33,859 bases of DNA from Firmicutes bacterium UBA4996 (GTDB lineage Bacteria; Bacillota; Limnochordia; Darwinibacteriales; Darwinibacteriaceae), in contig DGYW01000058.1 in the NCBI GenBank assembly GCA_002396805.1, positions 1 through 33,859 on the forward strand, written 5' to 3'. A model generated the notes under the pieces. It did no database searches. It had not been told where the DNA came from and saw nothing but the letters and a program-made list of their open reading frames with translations. The position numbers and the translations under genes were made by a program. Positions 7,321 to 13,688 of this stretch are shown here, one piece after another (position 1 is the stretch's first letter; each line of letters begins with the position of its first letter).

Positions 7321-7362
7321 TTGACTTAGATCAAGGTTTTATCAGGCGAAGTAGGTTAGAAT
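7321..7362 (+). promoter_or_regulatory. FNR/HcpR-type box and promoter ahead of the HMA gene
   Basis: TTGACTTAGATCAA (7321-7334) is, read on the other strand, TTGATCTAAGTCAA, which differs from the box at 5025-5038 at one of 14 bases. A -10 element TAGAAT lies at 7357-7362. The distance from box centre to -10 is 29.5 bases, the same as at the first site. The HMA gene therefore has its own promoter within the module. Confidence 0.65.
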
Positions 7363-7397
7363 TAAACTGAAAAAATCAATGAGAGGAGACTGCCAAA

Positions 7398-7631
7398 ATG
7401 AAAGCAGCAACCATCCAATTAGAAACCTTAACATGCCCATCATGTATTCAAAAAATCGAAGGTGCACTGAAGGGTTTAGAAGGTATAGACAAAGATTCGG
7501 CAAAAGTATCATTTAACTCGAGCAAGGTGAAACTAAACTTCGACGAAAAGAAGCTTTCAATCGATCAAATTGAAAGTGCAATCACTAAGATGGGTTACGA
7601 AGTTCAAAAATCCACAGTAAAAGCTCTGTAA
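7398..7631 (+). CDS. HMA-domain metallochaperone (CopZ-like)
   Basis: A 77-residue stand-alone heavy-metal-associated domain. The beta-alpha-beta-beta-alpha-beta pattern is clear, with the metal-binding T12-C-P-S-C16 loop after the first strand and a C-terminal G-Y-E-V strand. Such proteins carry a soft metal ion, usually Cu(I) or Zn(II), to a P1B pump. It lies 90 bases after the CPG ATPase, which lacks its own HMA domain, so it probably supplies that pump. The middle Met of the common MxCxxC motif is replaced (L-T-C-P-S-C). The ATG at 7398 has GAGAGGAG upstream. It has its own promoter and a strong terminator, which would allow more chaperone than pump to be made. Confidence 0.9.
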   Translation: MKAATIQLETLTCPSCIQKIEGALKGLEGIDKDSAKVSFNSSKVKLNFDEKKLSIDQIESAITKMGYEVQKSTVKAL

Positions 7632-7640
7632 GGTGTTTTT

Positions 7641-7667
7641 CCCCGGTCAATTTGACCGGGTTTTTTT
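7641..7667 (+). terminator. Intrinsic terminator of the metal module
   Basis: CCCGGTCAA (7642-7650) and TTGACCGGG (7652-7660) form a GC-rich stem followed by seven T. Confidence 0.93.
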
Positions 7668-7754
7668 GTGCGCCACGTCGATTAGAGGATTTATCACCTG
7701 CGCTAAAGAATTCGTACTAGGATAAAACGATTAGTAACGCACAGGAGTGACAGT

Positions 7755-8711
7755 GTGAAAAAGATAGTGCGACTAGTAGGGATTACTCTACTCATAATGG
7801 TAAGTTTTCTTGTGGTCTTTGTTCTTATGAGTTACATTAATCACAGAATTAGTATCTCAAAGGAGGATAAACTATTTGTTCCCATAGGACAGCAGGTGGA
7901 AGTAAACGGATACCTGATAAATGTGTACACCGAAGGGAATGGTCCTACAACGCTGGTGTTCATGTCTGGCGGGGGGACTGCTTCCCCGGTCTTGGATTTT
8001 AAGTCGCTCTACTCTTTGCTGAGTGATGAATACCGCATTGTAGTTATTGAGAGAGCCGGATATGGATTTAGCGATGTGGTTGATGCGGAGCGGGATATTG
8101 ACTCCGTACTTTTTGATACAAGGCAGGCTCTTGATTTAGTAGATATTAAAGGTCCAGTTGTTCTTTGCCCACACTCCATGTCAGGAATTGAGGCCATATA
8201 TTGGGCACAATCATATCCACATGAAGTAGCTGCAATCATTGGATTAGATATGGCGGTGCCCCAAGCCTATGAAGTTTATCAACCTAATCTACCGGTGATC
8301 AAACTTGGGAAATTCATGGCAGATACAGGAATTATTCGATGGATTCCAGGTGTAGCCGAGAGTGAGGCAATGAAATATGGCACATTAACTGATGCAGAAA
8401 AAGCACTATATAAGGCAATTTTTTATCGGCGGACAGCTACCAAAACAATGATAAATGAAGTGCTACACATAAAGGCGAATGCTGCCTTGGTTGCAACAAA
8501 TGGCAAAATTGATGTTCCGGTTTTAGTTTTTTCTTCAAACGGTCAAGGTACAGGATGGCGTGACGATGAGTGGCGTGATTTTCAAAAGACCTTTATTGCG
8601 GACAGCCCCAATGGGAGGCTAGTTGAACTGGATAGCTCCCATTATGTTCATGATATTGAGTATAGAAGAATCGCCGAGGAAATAAGGGCATTTTTGAGTG
8701 AGATAGAATAA
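7755..8711 (+). CDS. Alpha/beta hydrolase with N-terminal membrane anchor
   Basis: A 318-residue protein. Residues 5-27 form one membrane helix or uncleaved signal, so the catalytic domain probably sits outside the membrane. The hydrolase fold shows the oxyanion region (FMSGGGTASPVLDF), the strand VIERAGYGFSD, the nucleophile elbow H140-S141-M-S-G, and a C-terminal S-S-H-Y-V-H segment that supplies the catalytic His. It hydrolyses an ester, amide or similar bond; the substrate cannot be assigned. The GTG start at 7755 has AGGAGTG upstream. It appears to be a single-gene unit between the HMA terminator and the promoter of the LuxR-type gene. Confidence 0.88.
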   Translation: MKKIVRLVGITLLIMVSFLVVFVLMSYINHRISISKEDKLFVPIGQQVEVNGYLINVYTEGNGPTTLVFMSGGGTASPVLDFKSLYSLLSDEYRIVVIERAGYGFSDVVDAERDIDSVLFDTRQALDLVDIKGPVVLCPHSMSGIEAIYWAQSYPHEVAAIIGLDMAVPQAYEVYQPNLPVIKLGKFMADTGIIRWIPGVAESEAMKYGTLTDAEKALYKAIFYRRTATKTMINEVLHIKANAALVATNGKIDVPVLVFSSNGQGTGWRDDEWRDFQKTFIADSPNGRLVELDSSHYVHDIEYRRIAEEIRAFLSEIE

Positions 8712-8809
8712 TTACTCAAAGGATTACCGTTCTCAGATCTCGCGGGCGGACAAACATGTTATAATTATAGAGTAGTTATCAATCCACCGTCGTGAAGGGA
8801 GGGAGCGGC

Positions 8810-8851
8810 ATGGTCTATCGTAAAGACGGGACCTGGCCACTTGATAAGTGA
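8810..8851 (+). CDS. 13-codon leader peptide coupled to the LuxR-type gene
   Basis: ATG at 8810 follows an excellent ribosome binding site (GGGAGGGAG, about 8797-8805) and encodes MVYRKDGTWPLDK before a TGA at 8849-8851. That stop overlaps the GTG start of the next gene in the arrangement GTGA. The downstream GTG has no ribosome binding site of its own, so translation of the regulator probably depends on ribosomes finishing this small frame. A TATAAT box at 8760-8765 could drive the transcript. Whether the peptide itself matters is unknown. Confidence 0.55.
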   Translation: MVYRKDGTWPLDK

Positions 8852-10263
8852 GTGACGGTGCTAAGTCTTTAAGTTGGCGTGTTAAGTCCATTGTCGCTTT
8901 TTATCTTGTTTTTGCCTATATCCTGTCCTTTCAGTTTGAGGGGCAGGTGCTCTATAGCCTGCTCAACTTGCACCACATGGAAGCTTCTCGCTTCATATTT
9001 GCGGGGATTGTTGCGCACTTTGTAGGGTTGTTCTCTTGTGGCTTTTTTGTCAAATCACAGAATGCAGCTAAAGATGTTATGCTTGCTGGTATGGGCGTTT
9101 GCGTAGTTGCAACCATGCCGTTCTTTTTCTCGCCCTCCCCCTTGTGGATGGGAGGATTGTTAGTGGGCGGCTTTGCAAGCGGCTGTTCGGTGGCGTCCTG
9201 GGGTCACTTCCTGAAAATCTATACACCCAAAAACGAGCGTATCAAATCAAGCGCCGATGTCTTAATTTACTCCAATATTATCATGATCGGCATTAATGTA
9301 ATCGCCATTCATTGGTCCCCCTACTTTGGGCTTGCCTTTTCAATCCTTTGCCTCCTACTCGGAATAGCGTTTACAGTGGCGATACCAACCCAAAATGAGG
9401 CTTTCGTGCCTGGGGATAGAAAAAGCGCGGCCAATAGTAATCTTTGGAAACCATTGCTGCTACTTTGTCTATTTGTGATGATTATTACGATTAATTCCGG
9501 TCTCATGTATCAAGTAATGAATCCTGCTTTTCAACATCTTACAGGGTTGGTGAGTTGGTATTGGGCTGTTCCCTATATTCTTGCTTTAGTCTTGATGCGC
9601 AACCTGCCACAGAAAGCCAAGCGTTCAATGGTTTTGTATGCGGGGATGGCCATGATTATGGGAGCGTTCGTCTGCTTTATGCTTCTAGGTCGACACACTT
9701 TTGACTACCTTGTTGTGGATACACTGATGCTCGGTGCCTGCGGTATTTTTGATTTGTTCTGGTGGAGTATTCTCGGAGAAATGCTGGATTATACTGATAA
9801 TCCAACGAGGGTGTTCGGCATCGGACTTTCCGCCAATGTGTTGGGCGTGTTTTTAGGAGGTGTTCTGGGGGTAACCGTGACGTCTGTTCAGGTTCCCAGT
9901 GCGGAGGTGGCTGTTATTGCCCTGGCCATCGTTTGCGTCACCGTTGCGATCCTACCATTGCTTAATAGACAGCTAGTTAAGCTACTAAAAAGCCATACTT
10001 ATCTTGCTGTCTATGATAGCATGAGCGCTGATCAACAGGCGGCGATTCTTAACAAAACAGAGCCACTTGATCCATTAACAACAAGAGAACAGGAAGTTCT
10101 AGAGTGGATCCTTTCAGGTAGATCGAATCGAGAAATCGCCGCCTCTTTATATATCAGTGAAAGTACGGTTAAAACCCACGCTAGAAACATCTTTTCAAAG
10201 TACGATGTCACAAGCCGTGCTGAGCTTATTAGTACTTTGTTGAGAAAACAAAACGACACGTGA
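8848..10263 (+). CDS. Membrane-bound LuxR-type regulator with 12-TM MFS-like N-terminal domain
   Basis: A 471-residue protein. Residues about 12-385 are hydrophobic and give roughly twelve membrane helices in an MFS-like arrangement. Residues about 407-470 are a LuxR/GerE helix-turn-helix (LTTREQEVLEWILSGRSN, then SESTVKTHARNI). It would be a one-component sensor in the membrane that binds DNA from its cytoplasmic tail. The family is known mainly from Coriobacteriia and some Firmicutes, and ligands are largely unknown. The GTG start at 8848 overlaps the stop of a 13-codon leader frame. It follows an alpha/beta hydrolase gene on the same strand, which might make or remove the signal (speculation). 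Confidence 0.87.
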   Translation: MSDGAKSLSWRVKSIVAFYLVFAYILSFQFEGQVLYSLLNLHHMEASRFIFAGIVAHFVGLFSCGFFVKSQNAAKDVMLAGMGVCVVATMPFFFSPSPLWMGGLLVGGFASGCSVASWGHFLKIYTPKNERIKSSADVLIYSNIIMIGINVIAIHWSPYFGLAFSILCLLLGIAFTVAIPTQNEAFVPGDRKSAANSNLWKPLLLLCLFVMIITINSGLMYQVMNPAFQHLTGLVSWYWAVPYILALVLMRNLPQKAKRSMVLYAGMAMIMGAFVCFMLLGRHTFDYLVVDTLMLGACGIFDLFWWSILGEMLDYTDNPTRVFGIGLSANVLGVFLGGVLGVTVTSVQVPSAEVAVIALAIVCVTVAILPLLNRQLVKLLKSHTYLAVYDSMSADQQAAILNKTEPLDPLTTREQEVLEWILSGRSNREIAASLYISESTVKTHARNIFSKYDVTSRAELISTLLRKQNDT

Positions 10264-10296
10264 TGTCAAGTGCTATGAATACGAGATTTAGCCAGT

Positions 10297-10343
10297 ACCT
10301 CATACGAAAGTATGAGGTTCTTTTGTTCCTTTTCATACTTTCG
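10297..10343 (+). terminator. Hairpin after the LuxR-type gene with an overlapping alternative stem
   Basis: ACCTCATAC (10297-10305), loop GAAA, GTATGAGGT (10310-10318) is a 9-bp stem followed by a T-rich stretch and is likely a terminator. CGAAAGTATGA (10305-10315) can instead pair with TCATACTTTCG (10333-10343) over 11 bp, so the two stems exclude each other. Confidence 0.6.
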
Positions 10344-10447
10344 ATCGACGACTTTCACTTCCTCTTGCTCTAAACTCAACTACGAAGGCATGGCGAAACA
10401 TTAGGCGAGGTTCGGATTAGTGACATTAGATTAAATGAGGAGATGAG

Positions 10448-11815
10448 ATGGCAATGATACATTTCCGTTTTCGAAAAACCGGTTGTTGCATAATTGCTTT
10501 GGTGGTCTTGCTCTTGAGCTTGACCGGTTGTGTTGGAGGAGGTGGAGGTAGTAACTCCTATAGTGCCTCGGGTAAGGTCGTGGATGGAAACGGCGATGGA
10601 ATAGATGGTGTAAATATTCTAGTTACTGGTGGTAAGAGTGCTACGATTACAACAAAAAACGGTGGTGAATATAGGTTGGCGGGTCTAACCGGCATCTGCA
10701 CATTGACCCCGATCTTAGAAGGATACACTTTTGAGCCCGCTAATAGAGAGATTCCTAAGGCGAGTATCAATGTAGGATTTACGGGAACAATGAAACCTAT
10801 CGAACCCGAGGCAAATATTCTTACTGTGGAAAACGGAACTGGTGGGGGAAATTATGTTGCAGGAGCGACTGTCCGTCTAAGTGCTGATGTTCCGGAAGAG
10901 TCAGGCAAAGTGTTCGACCAGTGGACTACTTCAGGCGGCGGGCGCTTTGCTGATGTGAATGCTGAGACTACTAGCTTCACCATGCCGAACAATGCTGTTA
11001 GGGTAACGGCAACCTATAGGGACGCCACCATGGCTGACTACTTCGAGTTTGATAGCAATACTGGCACCATAACAAAATATCACACAACGGGCAAGCACAG
11101 TAATCTAGACGAAAAGTTGGATCCGGAGATTCCTTCTAGTATAAATGGGAGGGTAGTAACAATCATAGGGGAAAAAGCATTTCAAAATGCTCAAATCACT
11201 AGTGTAGCAATACCCGTTGGTGTAAGTACTATAGAAGCGTGGTCCTTTAACAATAATCGTCTAGTGGGCGTGGATATACCGGAAAGTGTTACGACAATTG
11301 GTGACTATGCCTTTACGGCTAATAGACTTACAAGTATAACTATACCAGATGGCATAACAGTTATAGCGCAAGGAGCGTTTTGGCTTAATCAACTGACTAG
11401 CGTTAGTATACCAGATAGCGTAACGCATATTGGCAATAGCGCATTTCTAGAGAATTCCTTGGAGAATATAACTATCCCAGAGAGTGTGACAAATATCGGT
11501 GATTACGCTTTTAATGGTAATTACCTGGTTGCGGTAAAAATTCCAGGCAGTGTACGTAATGTTGGAGACGGTGCGTTCGGGAATAATCCTATACCCAATT
11601 TTGGCTGGCCCACAATTACTAGTTTGGAAATACCGGATAATGTGTCCATAGGCAATTATGCGTTTGAGCGGGGGGCTAATATAACTACTATAACTATCGG
11701 CTCCAACGTAACACTTGGTAATAGTTTGCTTGATTATAATGATGACTTCAAGGAAATATACTCTGAAGGCGGCGCTGGAACCTATTTCAACAAGAGTGGA
11801 AACTGGGTTAAATAA
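10448..11815 (+). CDS. BspA-like leucine-rich-repeat surface lipoprotein
   Basis: A 455-residue lipoprotein with signal and lipobox L-T-G-C (lipidated Cys28) followed by a Gly/Ser linker. Residues about 37-120 look like a carboxypeptidase-regulatory-like (CnaB-type) beta domain (SGKVVDGNGDGIDGVNILV). Residues 125-195 resemble an InlB B-repeat (VFDQWTTSGG, TMPNNAVRVTATY). Residues about 215-430 are BspA-type LRR_5 repeats of about 23 residues, with the recurring core I-P-x-S-V-T-x-I-G-D-Y-A-F. Such repeats form a solenoid for protein or polysaccharide binding at the cell surface. The ATG at 10448 has GAGGAG upstream. The gene has no cell-wall sorting motif; the lipid anchor replaces it. The ligand is unknown. 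Confidence 0.9.
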   Translation: MAMIHFRFRKTGCCIIALVVLLLSLTGCVGGGGGSNSYSASGKVVDGNGDGIDGVNILVTGGKSATITTKNGGEYRLAGLTGICTLTPILEGYTFEPANREIPKASINVGFTGTMKPIEPEANILTVENGTGGGNYVAGATVRLSADVPEESGKVFDQWTTSGGGRFADVNAETTSFTMPNNAVRVTATYRDATMADYFEFDSNTGTITKYHTTGKHSNLDEKLDPEIPSSINGRVVTIIGEKAFQNAQITSVAIPVGVSTIEAWSFNNNRLVGVDIPESVTTIGDYAFTANRLTSITIPDGITVIAQGAFWLNQLTSVSIPDSVTHIGNSAFLENSLENITIPESVTNIGDYAFNGNYLVAVKIPGSVRNVGDGAFGNNPIPNFGWPTITSLEIPDNVSIGNYAFERGANITTITIGSNVTLGNSLLDYNDDFKEIYSEGGAGTYFNKSGNWVK

Positions 11816-11876
11816 TAGCAATTGATTTTGATCGTTTAACGAAGAGGTTGGATCAAGAGAGGGAGGTGCAAAGCCG

Positions 11877-12371
11877 TTGCAAGCAATTCGCCGGAGACGC
11901 ATGAGATACGTTTTACTGTTGACTAGCAGTCTTTGCCTAGCTATGGGGTCTGTCGTGGGATTCAAGATTGGGATGACCGTTGTTTTTGGTGTTACGGTCA
12001 TTATCTCCCTTATCCTTCTAGCCAAACAAAACCGCTTACTTTATCAAGCCAACCTGATCTGGGACAATCCCATTTTCCTAGTATCATCTGCTTCCGTCTT
12101 AATGAGTCCAGAGCAGGCAACAACGATAGTGTCAACTTTTGGGCTGTGGGATGGGAGTAAGGTTCACCAATGGGGTCTAGCAGGTATACGTGGAGTGCGC
12201 TTAATTTCAACCGATATTCACAAGGGTAAAGTAAGTTTAAGCTTTGGAAATGAAGATGAGACCACGCGGGCCGAGTTGATGCATGGCATAACAAACGAGC
12301 AAGAGGCGCTAGATGTACGGGAGAGGCTCAGGCGTGAGACTGGGGTAACGGCAACAATTATGGATTGGTAG
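11877..12371 (+). CDS. Small membrane protein with PH-like cytoplasmic domain, unknown function
   Basis: A 164-residue protein with two adjacent membrane helices (about 12-29 and 31-48), then a soluble domain of alternating strands and a final amphipathic helix (NEQEALDVRERLRRETG). Its layout recalls bacterial PH-like/YcxB-like membrane proteins, but no specific family is recognised. The TTG start at 11877 has GGGAGGTG eight bases upstream. It lies 61 bases after the LRR lipoprotein gene and 28 bases before the zinc-ribbon membrane protein gene, so the three may be one transcript. Confidence 0.72.
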   Translation: MQAIRRRRMRYVLLLTSSLCLAMGSVVGFKIGMTVVFGVTVIISLILLAKQNRLLYQANLIWDNPIFLVSSASVLMSPEQATTIVSTFGLWDGSKVHQWGLAGIRGVRLISTDIHKGKVSLSFGNEDETTRAELMHGITNEQEALDVRERLRRETGVTATIMDW

Positions 12372-12399
12372 GTCAGAATGCCCGATAGGGAGGGAGTTC

Positions 12400-12990
12400 A
12401 TGTCTATCGAGGAGAGACAAGCAGATTTAGTGGGTTGGTCTGTAAACAGTAGTGCTCCGGAGATTTTAGAAGCGGCCAATAAAAATAGAAAGTCGGCCAT
12501 GGGTTGCGCCTGGATTTTGCTTATTGTGTTTCCCTTGGGGTTCTTACTAGCTGGACTATTTGTCGATGAAATGCCGCTCAATGAAGCATTAATCATCGGC
12601 ACGATTCTGGGTGTTGCAATGTTCTTTATTAATCTTGTGCGGATCAAGGATCTAAAGAAGCCGATTTGGGAGGGTGTCGTTACCGCAAAGCTACAGAAAG
12701 AACGCCGTGAGCATAAAGGAGGGGATGATAGTTACAGGTATTATACAGAGTTCACCGTGGTGATCAAAACGGAAGCTGGGAAAACAAAGCGCATTGTGGA
12801 AAGAGACAGCCGCAGGGAAATGTACGATTATTTGGCTGTAGGTGACCGCGTTCGGTATTACCCTGCTTTAGATTCCTACGAGAAGTATGATAAGTCTAAT
12901 GACCACATGATCTACTGCAATGTTTGTCGCATGGTGAATTCTATAGAAAGTGATCGATGTAAACGCTGCAACAATTTGCTGTTTAAATAG
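12400..12990 (+). CDS. Two-TM protein with DUF3592-like domain and C-terminal zinc ribbon
   Basis: A 196-residue protein. Membrane helices lie at about 34-54 and 61-80. Residues 90-160 form a beta-rich domain resembling the DUF3592 group (EGVVTAKL, YYTEFTVVIKTEAGKTKRIV, AVGDRVRYYP). The tail has C173-x2-C and C187-x2-C, a zinc ribbon. I do not know its role; similar domains occur in membrane proteins of unknown function. GGGAGGGAG precedes the ATG. It follows the PH-like protein gene closely, and both have two helices and a cytoplasmic beta domain, which hints at a shared complex (inference). Confidence 0.78.
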   Translation: MSIEERQADLVGWSVNSSAPEILEAANKNRKSAMGCAWILLIVFPLGFLLAGLFVDEMPLNEALIIGTILGVAMFFINLVRIKDLKKPIWEGVVTAKLQKERREHKGGDDSYRYYTEFTVVIKTEAGKTKRIVERDSRREMYDYLAVGDRVRYYPALDSYEKYDKSNDHMIYCNVCRMVNSIESDRCKRCNNLLFK

Positions 12991-13010
12991 TTGCGGGTGG
13001 GCCTGCGTAC

Positions 13011-13208
13011 GTGTTGTTGCTTTTTAATTTATCTTCCTTCGCCCATGATGCGTGGCAACCGGATAGTGAGTCAGCGGCAATTCAGGGCTTAGATGGAATT
13101 CTGGAGGAGTTCGAAATTTTATTGACAAAAGCCAGGATGAGTAAGGCCGCCAACCCCGTGTTTCTAAGTAATTTGGCGGAGGTTTTGGAACGTCTCAAAA
13201 GCACATGA
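13011..13208 (+). CDS. Possible 65-residue helical protein, doubtful
   Basis: A GTG-started frame with only a weak ribosome binding site (GGGTGG, ten bases upstream). The second half (GLDGILEEFEILLTKARM and following) would be amphipathic helix and reads like real protein, whereas the first dozen residues do not. It may be a small gene, or a fragment left from decay, because a clear pseudogene lies just downstream. Its stop overlaps an ATG that opens only 15 codons. I cannot assign a function. Confidence 0.3.
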   Translation: MLLLFNLSSFAHDAWQPDSESAAIQGLDGILEEFEILLTKARMSKAANPVFLSNLAEVLERLKST

Positions 13209-13285
13209 CAACGAGCGAAGGAGTGTTCACTGAATTGTCTCAGGTTCGTTAAGAAGCTTGGCGCGATCAATGCCAATACTTATGT

Positions 13286-13340
13286 AAAAAGGGGTTTCCA
13301 GACATTGCAGAGACTACAATGTTGGGAAACCTCTTTTCTT
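13286..13340 (+). terminator. Hairpin with T-rich tail, probable terminator
   Basis: GGTTTCC (13293-13299) pairs with GGAAACC (13325-13331), extended outward by A-rich and T-rich flanks. Inside, ACATTG (13302-13307) pairs with CAATGT (13317-13322). A TCTTTTCTT tail follows. It closes the 10448-13208 block. Confidence 0.7.
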
Positions 13341-13354
13341 AGCCTTCACTTTAA

Positions 13355-13625
13355 TTAACTCCGCCACGTGTGATTACATCTGATGGTGAAATCATTGTAG
13401 GCGAGTACAAGAGAGATAACCTCCTGGTGGGTACTCTTCCAGGCCTCGCTGTTTCTTCTGGAGTTGTGGTTCATCAAGGGCTTAGTCACTGAAGTTGGTG
13501 GGCTGATGACTCATGGAGCGGTTATCGCACGATAATGTGGATTGCCAGCGGTTGTAGGAGTGGAGTATGCTACTAGACTAATCAAAAATGGGCAACATAC
13601 GGTTGCACAAGGACATTCTCCCTGA
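13355..13625 (+). pseudogene. Remnant of a PEP synthase / rifampin phosphotransferase gene (C-terminal part)
   Basis: Two frames join into the end of a Pps/RPH-type protein. Frame one from 13355 reads LTPPRVITSDGEIIVGEY and then GTLPGLAVSSGVV, the linker before the mobile domain. From 13470, one base out of frame, the sequence reads FIKGLVTEVGGLMTHGAVIAR, a stop, then GLPAVVGVEYATRLIKNGQ. This is the phosphohistidine swivelling domain with its T-H-G motif. The segment normally between the two parts (roughly the GDILVT.. region) is missing, and the conserved Glu of A-R-E is TAA at 13533-13535. The upstream catalytic domains are absent. This is a decayed, non-functional gene. The call rests on recognising the conserved motif and is strong. 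Confidence 0.82.
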
Positions 13626-13688
13626 AGTGCAGAAAGATTGATATAATAAAATGTGATAGGGCGTGTCCTAGAAAAGAGTGACCTTATT

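Noticed and set aside
11200..11700. Repetitive DNA within the LRR lipoprotein gene as a separate repeat element
   Set aside because: The repetition is coding: it follows the roughly 23-residue LRR_5 unit in frame and has diverged at codon level.
11822..11836. TTGAT-N4-ATC match that looks like half of another FNR-type box
   Set aside because: The right half matches only three of five bases and no -10 lies at the expected distance, unlike the two sites at 5025 and 7321.
11447..12025. 192-codon minus-strand open frame
   Set aside because: It is antisense to the end of the LRR lipoprotein gene and the start of the next gene, with no recognisable domain or start signal.
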